Origin: Caldifermentibacillus hisashii
Lineage (GTDB): Bacteria; Bacillota; Bacilli; Bacillales; Caldibacillaceae
Length of the DNA: 64,000 nucleotides
Direction: 5' to 3' (one strand)
Assembly: GCF_027568575.1 (NCBI RefSeq)
Contig: NZ_JANUVP010000007.1
The notes beneath the pieces were generated by a model. The model saw only the letters and a list, made by a program, of their open reading frames with translations, was not told where the DNA came from and searched no databases. Below are positions 16,852 to 24,856 of this stretch, piece after piece. The position numbers were made by a program, and so were the translations under genes. Within the stretch, counting starts at the first letter, position 1. Every line of letters begins with the position of its first letter.

Positions 16852-17205
16852 ATGAAAAAATTTCTGCTCTTTGTTGGAGGGCTGGCCGCTCTTCTCATAC
16901 TATTAGCAAACCTTGGCCCAATCGTACTATTAGCTCTTAGTGTTTGGCTTCTGTATATTATTTTTAAAAAATTCATCAGGAGCGATTCTACACTAGGAAA
17001 AATTGGCTGGGTGATACTTGGGTTAATTGTCTTTGGAATTGCATTTTCAAACATCTATGCAATCATCGGTGTTGCTGCAGCTTTTGCCCTTTACTATATA
17101 TATAAAAGTTGGAAAAAAGACGATCACGACCCAGTTGTCGGTGTGATGAAGGATGATGACCCGTTTACAAATTTCGAACGTGAATGGGCAGAACTGAATA
17201 AGTAG
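16852..17205 (+). CDS. Small integral membrane protein, lmo0954/LiaI-like
   Basis: The 117-aa protein has hydrophobic stretches at about 4-18, 20-37, 50-66 and 67-82, followed by a charged cytosolic tail ending in FEREWAELNK. It looks like the small membrane protein that Firmicutes encode directly upstream of a PspA/LiaH gene and that anchors the PspA homologue. ATG 16852 is chosen because AAAGGAGG ends eight bases before it; an ATG at 16846 is too close. It is the first gene of a three-gene cluster with the PspA homologue 45 bp downstream. Exact family membership is uncertain. Confidence 0.75.
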   Translation: MKKFLLFVGGLAALLILLANLGPIVLLALSVWLLYIIFKKFIRSDSTLGKIGWVILGLIVFGIAFSNIYAIIGVAAAFALYYIYKSWKKDDHDPVVGVMKDDDPFTNFEREWAELNK

Positions 17206-17250
17206 GGAATATTGAAATAAAGGAAATGTACAAAAAAAGGAGCGATTGGA

Positions 17251-17886
17251 ATGGCAAATATTTTTACACGGATTAAAGATTCGATTGAGGCGGATTTACA
17301 TGATGTACTAGACAAAAAGGAACAAAAAAATCCTTTGAAAGCATTGAATCAATACTTGCGGCAAGCAGAACAGGAAAAGGAAAGAGTTCAAAAGTTAATT
17401 GAGCGCCAGTATAAACTAAAAGAAGAATTTACAAAAGAGTATCATAGGGCACAAGATTTTGCGGATAAACGGTTGAAGCAGGCAAAAATTGCTGAAAAAG
17501 CCGGAGAAGAAGAAATGTATACCTTCGCAATGAAGGATTATGAAGAATATCAAGCACGTGCGGAACGGATGAAAGCATCACGTCAGGAAGCGATTGAACA
17601 ATTAGAGAAACTGGAACAAAAGTATGAAGAGATGAAACATCGATTAAAGGATATGCATTTACGCAGGATGGAATTAATGGGAAGAGAAAACATTGCCCGT
17701 GCGAACCATCAAATAAATCGGGTAATGGAAAATGTTTCTGAAAAACCATTCTCTAAGTTTGATGAAATGGAGCGGTATATTGAAGTTCTAGAAAACCAAG
17801 TGAATCGTTCCTACTACCGCAGTACATTCGATAGTAAAATTGCAGAGTTGGAAAAGGAATTAAATGAAAAAGAAAACACAAATTAG
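17251..17886 (+). CDS. PspA/IM30 family protein (LiaH-like)
   Basis: PspA/LiaH proteins form rings or scaffolds on stressed membranes. The 211 residues are almost wholly helical and charged with no transmembrane segment. They begin with the family start IFTRIKDSIEADLHDVLDKK, then NPLKALNQYLRQAE and long coiled-coil heptads to residue 205. AAAAGGAGCG lies seven bases before the ATG. Its neighbours (a small membrane protein upstream, a LiaF-like gene downstream) resemble the lia operon, but no LiaRS two-component genes follow, so it is probably regulated from elsewhere. Confidence 0.88.
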   Translation: MANIFTRIKDSIEADLHDVLDKKEQKNPLKALNQYLRQAEQEKERVQKLIERQYKLKEEFTKEYHRAQDFADKRLKQAKIAEKAGEEEMYTFAMKDYEEYQARAERMKASRQEAIEQLEKLEQKYEEMKHRLKDMHLRRMELMGRENIARANHQINRVMENVSEKPFSKFDEMERYIEVLENQVNRSYYRSTFDSKIAELEKELNEKENTN

Positions 17887-18008
17887 TTAACAAGGACAAA
17901 AACGAGAAATAAACATGATATACTGGTATAGGTGTCACATAGTCGACCCTATACCTTTTACTTAAAATGTTCCGCTGGTCAAATTACGATGAAAGGAGGA
18001 TGACATGG

Positions 18009-18593
18009 ATGTTCAGACGTTTCCAAACCGATACATTTAACTGGATATTGATCATTGGTGTGATCCTCCTTTTTGCTGAAATTATTTTTTCTTTTGGCAG
18101 TACAATTATTCCCACTCTGCTCTTCATTGTTCTTCTGTTTATCGGCTGGAAAAATTTTCATAAATTATGGGGAAAAATTTTATTTTGGTTCTTTTTCCTT
18201 TGTACAGTTATTTCTGTCCTAAATATTTGGGCTGTACGTTTCTTTATTGTTGCCGTCCTTGTTCTATTTGTGTTTGAATATGTAAAATCTAAAAAACAAA
18301 CAGAAACGCTAACCCCTTCCTTACCGGGTAAGATAATAAATCAAGAAGATATGGTGAAAATAGATCCATTATTTGACCATAAACTGTTCGGTAATCAAAA
18401 AACGGAAGATAATGCCTATCAATGGCGTGATATCAATATTTATGGTGCTTTTGGCAATCGGATTATTGATTTAAGTAATACCGTTCTGCCCCAGGACACG
18501 GCTGTGATCTCGATACGACATATTATAAGGAATCGATCTAGTTTTACTTGGACCACAAGTACGCTAACTCCAATCATTAAAAACATTGTGTGA
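18009..18593 (+). pseudogene. LiaF-like membrane protein, C-terminus lost
   Basis: The first ~95 residues hold three to four membrane segments as in LiaF/YvqF, and then the start of the cytosolic beta-helix domain appears: DINIYGAFGNRIIDLSNTVLPQDTAVISIRHII. A complete protein would continue with GN and about 70 more residues. Here the frame slips near 18525: the next codons in the +1 frame read GIDLVLLGPQVR and then meet a stop. Neither frame gives the rest of the domain. The start at ATG 18009 follows AAAGGAGG by nine bases. In B. subtilis LiaF inhibits the sensor LiaS; no liaS or liaR is present here. I call it a broken gene. Confidence 0.7.
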
Positions 18594-18707
18594 TCCGAAA
18601 GGTGTTCCAATAGATGTAATTGATTCATTGAATTATGGAATGATGGATTGAGATAAAGTATTATTTGCTGCCTTAACGTTAATAGAAAACAAAGCATAGT
18701 AAGGTTC

Positions 18708-18743
18708 GGTTGGTGGGTCATTGATTCACCAACCTAATTTTTT
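18708..18743 (+). terminator. Intrinsic terminator after the LiaF remnant
   Basis: GGTTGGTG (18708-18715) pairs with CACCAACC (18727-18734), then TAATTTTTT. Confidence 0.85.
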
Positions 18744-19357
18744 GAAGTCACACCTTATGAAAAGTTTTCCGCAAAATTTGAATAACCCATATTTAGTATG
18801 ACATGAAATAGTTTTTTTGAGGATAAGACTCTCAAAAATAGGCTATTTGGGTATTTAGTAGGACATAAATTTTCGAGAAAAATGTTGAATTTTATCGAAA
18901 TTTGTAATAAAGTTAGTTATTGTAAAAAGCAATATAAAAATATAGTAGATAAAGATTTTTGTGTGGCTAGAAGCGTTCCCAACAATAGATTTCCCTATCA
19001 TGATGCAAACACTCCAAGAATCCGCAACAGTTTGAAAACTTCAAAGTAATGATCAGTATTGAGCATAGCCATGCTAGGGCAACGTATTAACTAAAATATT
19101 TTCGTTATTCTATTGAAGAATGAAATGAGTGATCAAACGAAAAAATGTAAAGAAAATCGATGCTGTAAAAGTGAATTTTAGTACATTTTCAAAAGTGAGG
19201 GAAAAAAATTAAGAAAACGAATTCCTTTGACAGCGGAGTGTATGTTTTTCATACGTGAAAAGGGAGTAGCGCCATTTCACCGGAACCTGGAACATTTGTT
19301 GTAACTTTTGTGAAGAATGTCGCTTTTTACAGGATGAGTACGATAAAAAATCAAATA
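18744..19357. other. Gene-free stretch before the c-di-GMP riboswitch
   Basis: No credible reading frame occurs. ACCCATATTTAGTATGACAT near 18786 is echoed by GGGTATTTAGTAGGACAT near 18850, suggesting decayed repeats. The transcript leader of the riboswitch must start in the right part. Confidence 0.5.
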
Positions 19358-19360
19358 TTT

Positions 19361-19452
19361 TAGGGCAAACTATTCGAAAGGATAGGACGCAAAGCCTAGG
19401 GTCTAAGGTTGGAAATTCAAAGATTTTCTACTATGATCGCCTGGTTGCCAAC
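19361..19452 (+). promoter_or_regulatory. c-di-GMP-I (GEMM) riboswitch aptamer
   Basis: The conserved GEMM core is present in order: AGGGCAAAC, a GAAA tetraloop hairpin (TATTCGAAAGGATA), GGACGCAAAGCC, the receptor helix with TAGGGTCTAAGG, a second variable hairpin, then CTATGATCGCCTGGTTGCC. The GCAAAG and GAAA tetraloop elements and the 3' GGTTGCC closing strand are the diagnostic features. It precedes an EAL-domain gene, a natural target for c-di-GMP feedback. Confidence 0.92.
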
Positions 19453-19476
19453 GGATGAATCAGTTTTATCTTTACA

Positions 19477-19514
19477 ATGGCTATTCTAGGGTGACCGGGA
19501 GTAGTCATTTTTTT
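19477..19514 (+). terminator. Terminator of the c-di-GMP riboswitch
   Basis: ATGGCTATTC (19477-19486) pairs with GAGTAGTCAT (19499-19508) with two wobble pairs, and a run of seven T ends at 19514. It lies 25 bases after the aptamer, so ligand binding probably decides read-through into the EAL gene. The direction (on or off) cannot be read with certainty. The 200 bases up to the gene hold no further gene. Confidence 0.7.
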
Positions 19515-19726
19515 ATACCTATAAGAAAGGATAAATTTTCCAAAAGGATATGAATTCGTTTGTTGCGGGAAATTTTAAGTATTAAGTGTAAGTGTAACAA
19601 GGAAAGTTACGCGAAAATACATCAAGCCGAAAAAATTAATTTTTCGGTGAACTATGCGTCACGAGTCACCTTAAGGCTCGGGCGCCCAAGTTTGTTTAAA
19701 ATATGTGGTAAAGTCGGGGTGCGTAA

Positions 19727-20476
19727 ATGAGTAAGTTAGAAAAGCAGATGTCGTTAAATAAAAATAACTACAATTTTTATCATGTTGTTCAGCCAATTTT
19801 TGAACTAAAGCAAAACAAAATTATTGGCTATGAGTTTTTATTGAGATCAGAACAAGTCCATAATCCTGAACGTTTATTTGAAATGGCCAAGTCAACAAAA
19901 CAGTTAATAAAGCTGGACAAATATTCAATCGAGTCTGTTTTTAGATTTGTTTCTGAGAGAGAATCCGATTTAACGGGATTATTTTTATTCATTAATGTGT
20001 TTCCGTCAACCATACTGAGTTCTGGTATGAAAGAATTTTTACAAACAATATTATTAATGACTAATCTTTCTCCACAGCAGATTGTTTTTGAAATAAATGA
20101 ATCTGAATGTGAAATAAATTTACCGGTATTTAAAAATGCGATCGGTCAATTAAGAAAAAATGGATTTCTGGTGGCACTTGATGATGTAGGAAAAGGATAT
20201 TCAAATATGAAAACGATTCTTGAAATTAATCCGGATATTGTGAAATTAGATAAGTACTTTTCAGAAGGTTTATCAAGAACACCTAATAAACAGAAAGTAT
20301 TAAAGTCAATGATTCAGCTGCTTGACTCCAGCCTGATTTTAGAGGGATTGGAAACTGAAGAGGACTTAATGAGTGCCAAAGAAAATGGGGTTACGTACGG
20401 ACAAGGATATTTTTTAGGAAAACCAGCCTTATTGAATACTTATATAAAAAAGGAAGAAGTAGTTACAAGTGATTAA
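19727..20476 (+). CDS. EAL-domain c-di-GMP phosphodiesterase
   Basis: The 249-aa protein is a stand-alone EAL domain that should hydrolyse c-di-GMP to pGpG. The EAL motif itself reads EFL (GYEFLLRSE, residue ~35). The other catalytic residues are in place: Asn in FINVFPS, Glu in FEINESE, the Asp pair in ALDDVGKG, Lys in DIVKLDKYF, Glu in LEGLETEEDL and Gln in GQGYFLGKP. There is no membrane segment, signal peptide or sensor domain. The full set suggests an active enzyme. It lies 213 bases downstream of the c-di-GMP riboswitch terminator, which makes a feedback loop, and it overlaps the next gene by 8 bases. Confidence 0.92.
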   Translation: MSKLEKQMSLNKNNYNFYHVVQPIFELKQNKIIGYEFLLRSEQVHNPERLFEMAKSTKQLIKLDKYSIESVFRFVSERESDLTGLFLFINVFPSTILSSGMKEFLQTILLMTNLSPQQIVFEINESECEINLPVFKNAIGQLRKNGFLVALDDVGKGYSNMKTILEINPDIVKLDKYFSEGLSRTPNKQKVLKSMIQLLDSSLILEGLETEEDLMSAKENGVTYGQGYFLGKPALLNTYIKKEEVVTSD

Positions 20477-20828
20477 CGAGAATAAATTGCCGAAATTGAA
20501 GGAAGAATATCGGTGGAATTTATTAAAGCAGCAGTTTGATCTTGATCCCTCAAATGTAATGTATAAAGAAATTAAGGAATCGTTAAACCGAATATTACAC
20601 TATGTGTATTCCTATACAGATATTAAGTTTATTGATTTTATTGATGAAAAAGTTTTGTATGGCTATATTAAATACCATATTTCCATTAATTTTAGTATTG
20701 TCGATTTTATGCATGTTCTAAAGGATATAAAAAACTTTATCTTTTTCCTAGAAAATATAAAAAACAGAAAAGCAATACCAAAAGTTGATTTCTCAACAAG
20801 TAATGTTCGTTTATGGCTCAGGTTTTAG
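20469..20828 (+). CDS. Small protein resembling swarming regulator SwrA
   Basis: This 119-aa cytosolic protein starts at GTG 20469, inside the end of the EAL gene, so translation is coupled. It is mostly helical and ends in VDFSTSNVRLWLRF. From memory, B. subtilis SwrA (about 117 aa) ends in a very similar DFSLSNVTLWM and has the same spacing of YTN/YTD and NF/NL segments in the middle. SwrA works with DegU at the flagellar fla/che promoter. The resemblance is short and weaker in the N-terminal half, so I give it as a likely but unproven homologue. No other family fits. Confidence 0.5.
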   Translation: MINENKLPKLKEEYRWNLLKQQFDLDPSNVMYKEIKESLNRILHYVYSYTDIKFIDFIDEKVLYGYIKYHISINFSIVDFMHVLKDIKNFIFFLENIKNRKAIPKVDFSTSNVRLWLRF

Positions 20829-20863
20829 GGCAAGGCTGAGGCTACCAGAAAATGATTTGAAAG

Positions 20864-20902
20864 CGTAAAAAAAATAGGAGAACCCTTGTATGTTCTCCTA
20901 TT
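20864..20902 (-). terminator. Intrinsic terminator of the yknXYZ-type operon
   Basis: The minus strand reads AATAGGAGAAC, an 8-base loop, GTTCTCCTATT, then eight T. It overlaps the stop codon of the permease gene. Confidence 0.85.
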
Positions 20903-22106
20903 CATACCTCAATGCGTCGATTGGGCTAAGTTTGGATGCTTTGTTGGCGGGAAGGATGCCAAAAATAATGCCAATGAACGCAGAAAATCCAACCCCGATG
21001 ATTATGACAATCGGACTAACCGTTGCCGTAATAGGTGACCATTTTGAAACCATCATAGCTCCGATGATAGCAAGTCCAATACCAACAAGACCGCCAATTG
21101 AAGTTAATGTCATTGATTCAATAAGAAACTGTAATAATATTCTGCCGCGTGTCGCACCGATCGCTTTTCTCAGTCCAATTTCCCTCGTTCTTTCCGTCAC
21201 CGAAACAAGCATAATATTCATAACGCCAATTCCGCCTACTAATAAGGAAATTCCGGCGATACTTCCGATGAAAAGTGTCATCAAGTTAATAACCGTATCT
21301 ACCTCTTTTTCGTAATCTGAAAAGTCATTGATGCTGTACTGCCCATCTTCAAGTTTTTTCGCTTTGGTTAATGTTTCGGCAGCAAGTCTTCCTGTTTCAG
21401 ATATTTTTTCCGGGTCACTGGCGACAACGGCTAACTGCTCAATCTCTCTATTCCCGAACATCATCGAAATTACCGTACGGGGCATGAGCATTTCACCATC
21501 TTCACTACGATATTGTTCCGGTATCGGGGACTCATAAACGCCCACAACTTTATAAGGATTCCCGTTTACGTCAACAATTTCACCAATAATATCTGCTTTA
21601 TTTTTGAAAAATTTTTCCCTGGCTTTCGTGTCAACCATAATCACACGATTCAAACCGTCTGTATCTCTTGAATTTATCGGGCGTCCTTCAACTACTTGAA
21701 TATTTCTGGCAGTGAAAAACTCGGGTCCGACCCCGGTAATTTGCATTTCCCCTTGCTTGTCTTCGTAAACCATCGGCCCCCAGCCTTGATTGGTGGCAAT
21801 AACGGCTTTAACACCCGGAACCTTGGATAATACTTCTACATCCTCAGAAGTTAACACAGGCTCCTCCCAACTCATCTCAGATTCATCTTGCCCTTCGACA
21901 GGAATCGGTTCGTACCAAAGATCAACAGCATTTTCTTCTGTAGCAAATAATTCTTCGGTCATTTTTGTTTTTGCACCCTGACCAATGGCAACAATGATAA
22001 TCACCGCAGCGACCCCGATAATAACCCCGAGCATGGTTAAAATCGAACGTACCTTATGTTTCCAAATGGAGGATAATGCTAATTTAAAACTTTCAACTAT
22101 ACTCAT
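20898..22106 (-). CDS. yknZ: MacB-type ABC transporter permease (YknZ-like)
   Basis: The 402-aa protein has the MacB layout: one membrane helix at about 20-42 (SILTMLGVIIGVAAVIIIVA), a large extracytoplasmic domain (45-270), then three C-terminal helices with the FtsX-family core GGIGVMNIMLVSVTERTREIGLRKAIGA. It ends ANKASKLSPIDALRYE, the family's usual tail. With the ATPase and membrane-fusion protein encoded upstream it forms a tripartite exporter of the YknXYZ kind, which in B. subtilis protects against the SDP toxin. Its start overlaps the ATPase gene by four bases. The substrate here is not known. Confidence 0.9.
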   Translation of the reverse strand: MSIVESFKLALSSIWKHKVRSILTMLGVIIGVAAVIIIVAIGQGAKTKMTEELFATEENAVDLWYEPIPVEGQDESEMSWEEPVLTSEDVEVLSKVPGVKAVIATNQGWGPMVYEDKQGEMQITGVGPEFFTARNIQVVEGRPINSRDTDGLNRVIMVDTKAREKFFKNKADIIGEIVDVNGNPYKVVGVYESPIPEQYRSEDGEMLMPRTVISMMFGNREIEQLAVVASDPEKISETGRLAAETLTKAKKLEDGQYSINDFSDYEKEVDTVINLMTLFIGSIAGISLLVGGIGVMNIMLVSVTERTREIGLRKAIGATRGRILLQFLIESMTLTSIGGLVGIGLAIIGAMMVSKWSPITATVSPIVIIIGVGFSAFIGIIFGILPANKASKLSPIDALRYE

Positions 22107-22783
22107 GGCCTTCTCCTCTGGTCATCCGTTATTCTTCCGTCCTTTATGGTAATAACCCTGTTGGTATATGCGGCAACCTCTTCCTCATGGGTAACAATAA
22201 TGACCGTTTTTCCTTCTTTGTTGAACTGGACGAATAGTTCCATGATTTGCTTACTTGTCTTTGAATCCAGTGCTCCTGTCGGTTCGTCTGCTAATAGAAT
22301 CGAGGGGTTATTGACAAGTGCCCGTGCAATGGCAACCCGTTGCTTTTGTCCGCCCGATAATTCATTTGGTAAATGTTTCATGCGGTCTCCTAATCCAACT
22401 TTTTCAAGCATATGTTTTGCTTGCTCGATTCTTTTCCGCTTCGGAACACCGGCATAGATAAGTGGAGACTCGACATTTTTTAAAACATTCAACCTTGGAA
22501 GTAAAAAGAATTGTTGAAAAACAAATCCAATATGTTCATTTCTCAATTTTGCCAGTTTCTTTTCCTTTTCTTGTCCGATTTTTTCACCGTTCAACTCATA
22601 ACTGCCGGAAGTAGGGTAATCTAAAAAACCGATAATGTTCATTAAGGTTGATTTTCCTGAGCCGGATGGACCCATGATGGCAACAAATTCACCATCTTCA
22701 ATTTGTAAGCTAATGTCATGTAAGACGGGAACTTCAAGTGAACCCTTCCCGTAAACTTTGGTGATTTCACTCAATTTCATCAA
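22103..22783 (-). CDS. yknY: ABC transporter ATP-binding protein (YknY-like)
   Basis: This 226-aa ATPase of the LolD/MacB group has Walker A GPSGSGKSTLMN (about 39-46), the Q-loop FVFQQFFLLPRLNVLKN, the ABC signature ELSGGQKQRVAIARALV, Walker B ILLADEPTGALDS and the H-loop IIVTHEEE. The length and the FFLLPRL Q-loop context are typical for partners of MacB permeases. It overlaps the fusion-protein gene upstream by 17 bases and the permease gene downstream by 4, so the three products are made together. Confidence 0.95.
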   Translation of the reverse strand: MMKLSEITKVYGKGSLEVPVLHDISLQIEDGEFVAIMGPSGSGKSTLMNIIGFLDYPTSGSYELNGEKIGQEKEKKLAKLRNEHIGFVFQQFFLLPRLNVLKNVESPLIYAGVPKRKRIEQAKHMLEKVGLGDRMKHLPNELSGGQKQRVAIARALVNNPSILLADEPTGALDSKTSKQIMELFVQFNKEGKTVIIVTHEEEVAAYTNRVITIKDGRITDDQRRRP

Positions 22784-23984
22784 AAGCGGTCACCTCCATG
22801 CCATCGTGCATACTTTCATCCGGAGACACAACGACAAGCTCATCTTTTGTTACGCCTTCAGTGATTTGGATTAATTCATCATTCATGGCTCCGGTTTTTA
22901 CCTCACGTCTTTCTAATTTTCCTCCTGAAAGAACGTAACAGACGGATACCTCACCTTCATCCAAAATTGCAGTATGCGGAACAACAGGAAGTTTTTCTGC
23001 TCCAACAATTTTCACTTCAAGGGATACGTGGAAACCTTGCCGAAGTTCTGATGTGTCATCGGTTATGGCAACCTTGAACGGATACATCGTTACATTTCCC
23101 CCGCCCATGGTGTCCATTGATTCTCCACTCCCCTCGGCGTTTGGAAATTGCGAAACCGATTCAACAACACCTTTCCATTCACGATCTTTAAACACTTTTG
23201 GCCGGACAACTACTTCTTGTCCCGGTTGAATTTTTACTGCATCGAACTCACTCATCGTTCCAATTACTTTATATGGACTATTGGAAATAATATGTACGAC
23301 AGGTTCAGTGGATCCTGTTTCGGTTTTCGCAATATTTTTATTTACCTTCACAACAATTCCGTCAATTTTACTGACTACGGTTAATTCCTTTTTACGCGTA
23401 TTGAGCTCATTGATTAAATCTTGTGCGGCTGCGATTTCCGCTTTTGTATTTTCATATTGTAGTTCCAATTGTGTTTTTTCACTGGTCAATTGGTTTATGT
23501 CTTCTTGCGGCTCAACTGCATCAGGAGCTGACTCTTGATTGTTCGCAGGTTGTTTCTTTTTTGCCTCTTCAATCCGTTTATTTAATGCTGCAATTTGACT
23601 TTGTTCCGTATTGGCTCTCTTTTGAATTAACTCTTTTTCACGAACGGCTTTATTGTATTCAGCATCCAGATTAGTAGAGTTATATACAAATAGAGGGTCA
23701 CCGGCTTTTACTGCTTGATTTTCTTCAACTTTATATTCGCTTATATCACCTTTATCCGGCTCTAAGAATACTTTTTGTTCACTCTCTGGAACAATTTCCC
23801 CGGTCACTAATATTGTTTCAACTAATTCTTGTTCTTTCGCTTTTTGAACCATGATACTCATATTTTCACTTTCACTACTTGCCACGTCTGCTTTTTTTCC
23901 TTGTGATAAAAAGATAATTATTCCTGCAACTGCTAATACGCCGACAATCGAGATAATCCATATCAAAATCTTTTTTCTTTTCAC
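22767..23984 (-). CDS. yknX: Membrane fusion protein of an ABC exporter (YknX-like)
   Basis: This HlyD/MacA-type periplasmic-adaptor homologue (405 aa) has one N-terminal membrane anchor (IWIISIVGVLAVAGIIIFL). It also has the split lipoyl domain (EPDKGDISEYKVEENQAVKAGDPL and TVVSKIDGIVVKVNKNIAKTE), a coiled-coil hairpin between about 110 and 200, and a beta-barrel domain. The start is GTG 23984, because GGGAGGATGG lies just before it; the frame is open to 24011 but that codon has no binding site. It is the first gene of the operon with the ATPase and MacB-type permease. Confidence 0.88.
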   Translation of the reverse strand: MKRKKILIWIISIVGVLAVAGIIIFLSQGKKADVASSESENMSIMVQKAKEQELVETILVTGEIVPESEQKVFLEPDKGDISEYKVEENQAVKAGDPLFVYNSTNLDAEYNKAVREKELIQKRANTEQSQIAALNKRIEEAKKKQPANNQESAPDAVEPQEDINQLTSEKTQLELQYENTKAEIAAAQDLINELNTRKKELTVVSKIDGIVVKVNKNIAKTETGSTEPVVHIISNSPYKVIGTMSEFDAVKIQPGQEVVVRPKVFKDREWKGVVESVSQFPNAEGSGESMDTMGGGNVTMYPFKVAITDDTSELRQGFHVSLEVKIVGAEKLPVVPHTAILDEGEVSVCYVLSGGKLERREVKTGAMNDELIQITEGVTKDELVVVSPDESMHDGMEVTAFDEIE

Positions 23985-24279
23985 ATGCCATCCTCCCAAA
24001 CAAGTATTCATTCAATCTCTTAAATGTTTGTGTGTTGTAAAAATTCACTAATTACGCAGAATTTTCTACACACTACGGAAAAATTATAACAAATATTTTA
24101 CAAAAATGCTACAAAATTTTTACGAGTTTTTCGGAGAGTAAGATAACCCGTTTCGATCTGTTGCATTTAATTTTACAACAAGTAACCCCTTTCCAAAATA
24201 TATTAAATCATAAATATCTATGGAAAATAGTGGTATAATGGAATAAAAAGTAATGAACCATTGATTGTGAGGGATTGAA

Positions 24280-24822
24280 ATGAAGCTTGGATTTATTAGC
24301 GATACGCATGGTGGTTATGAGGATACACTTCAAGCTCTTGATTTGTTAAAAGGGGCTGAATTGATTTGTCATGTGGGAGATGTTCTTTATCATGGTCCGC
24401 GAAATGATCTTCCGAAAAACTATGATCCTAAACAGTTAACGGAACTTCTTAAAAGTCGGACCGATATCGTTTATGTTCGCGGAAATTGTGATGCCGATGT
24501 GGATGAAATGGTTTTGGAGCAAGACCTTTCACAAAAATCGAGAGTCATCGAATTTGATAATTATCGGTTTTATGTTGTTCATGGATATGAGGAAACGGAA
24601 GAAGAGCGGCTGCAACGGGCAAAAGAGTTGGGTTGCCAAGTGGTCGTTTCAGGACATACACATGTAAAGGTGCTGGAAAAACGGGACGGAGTGATTGTCC
24701 TAAATCCCGGAAGTACAACGATTCCAAAAGATGAGTCGAGGTCTTTTGCGTTTTATGAAAATGGACAAATTGAATTATGGAGTCTTGATAGTCAAACGCC
24801 AATAAAGACTTTGAAATTATAA
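24280..24822 (+). CDS. yfcE: Phosphodiesterase of the YfcE/MJ0936 family
   Basis: This calcineurin-like metallophosphoesterase has 180 aa. The metal-binding motifs are complete: FISDTHGG (Asp 8, His 10), CHVGDVLYHG, RGNCDAD and VSGHTHV. YfcE-type enzymes hydrolyse phosphodiesters in vitro; the natural substrate is unknown. A TATAAT box lies about 45 bases upstream, so the gene has its own promoter. Its 3' end runs into the large hairpin repeat array, and no separate T-tailed terminator is seen. Confidence 0.9.
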   Translation: MKLGFISDTHGGYEDTLQALDLLKGAELICHVGDVLYHGPRNDLPKNYDPKQLTELLKSRTDIVYVRGNCDADVDEMVLEQDLSQKSRVIEFDNYRFYVVHGYEETEEERLQRAKELGCQVVVSGHTHVKVLEKRDGVIVLNPGSTTIPKDESRSFAFYENGQIELWSLDSQTPIKTLKL

Positions 24823-24856
24823 TTATTTGGAGTTTCGCACGTTAGAAAACCAAAGC

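Noticed and set aside
18594..18700. Possible remnant of a liaR-type regulator after the LiaF remnant
   Set aside because: The readable pieces are too short and show no conserved motif.
19250..19300. yybP-ykoY (manganese) riboswitch suggested by AAAGGGAGTAGC
   Set aside because: The second conserved part with GTCAACAT is absent; only the c-di-GMP aptamer further on is complete.
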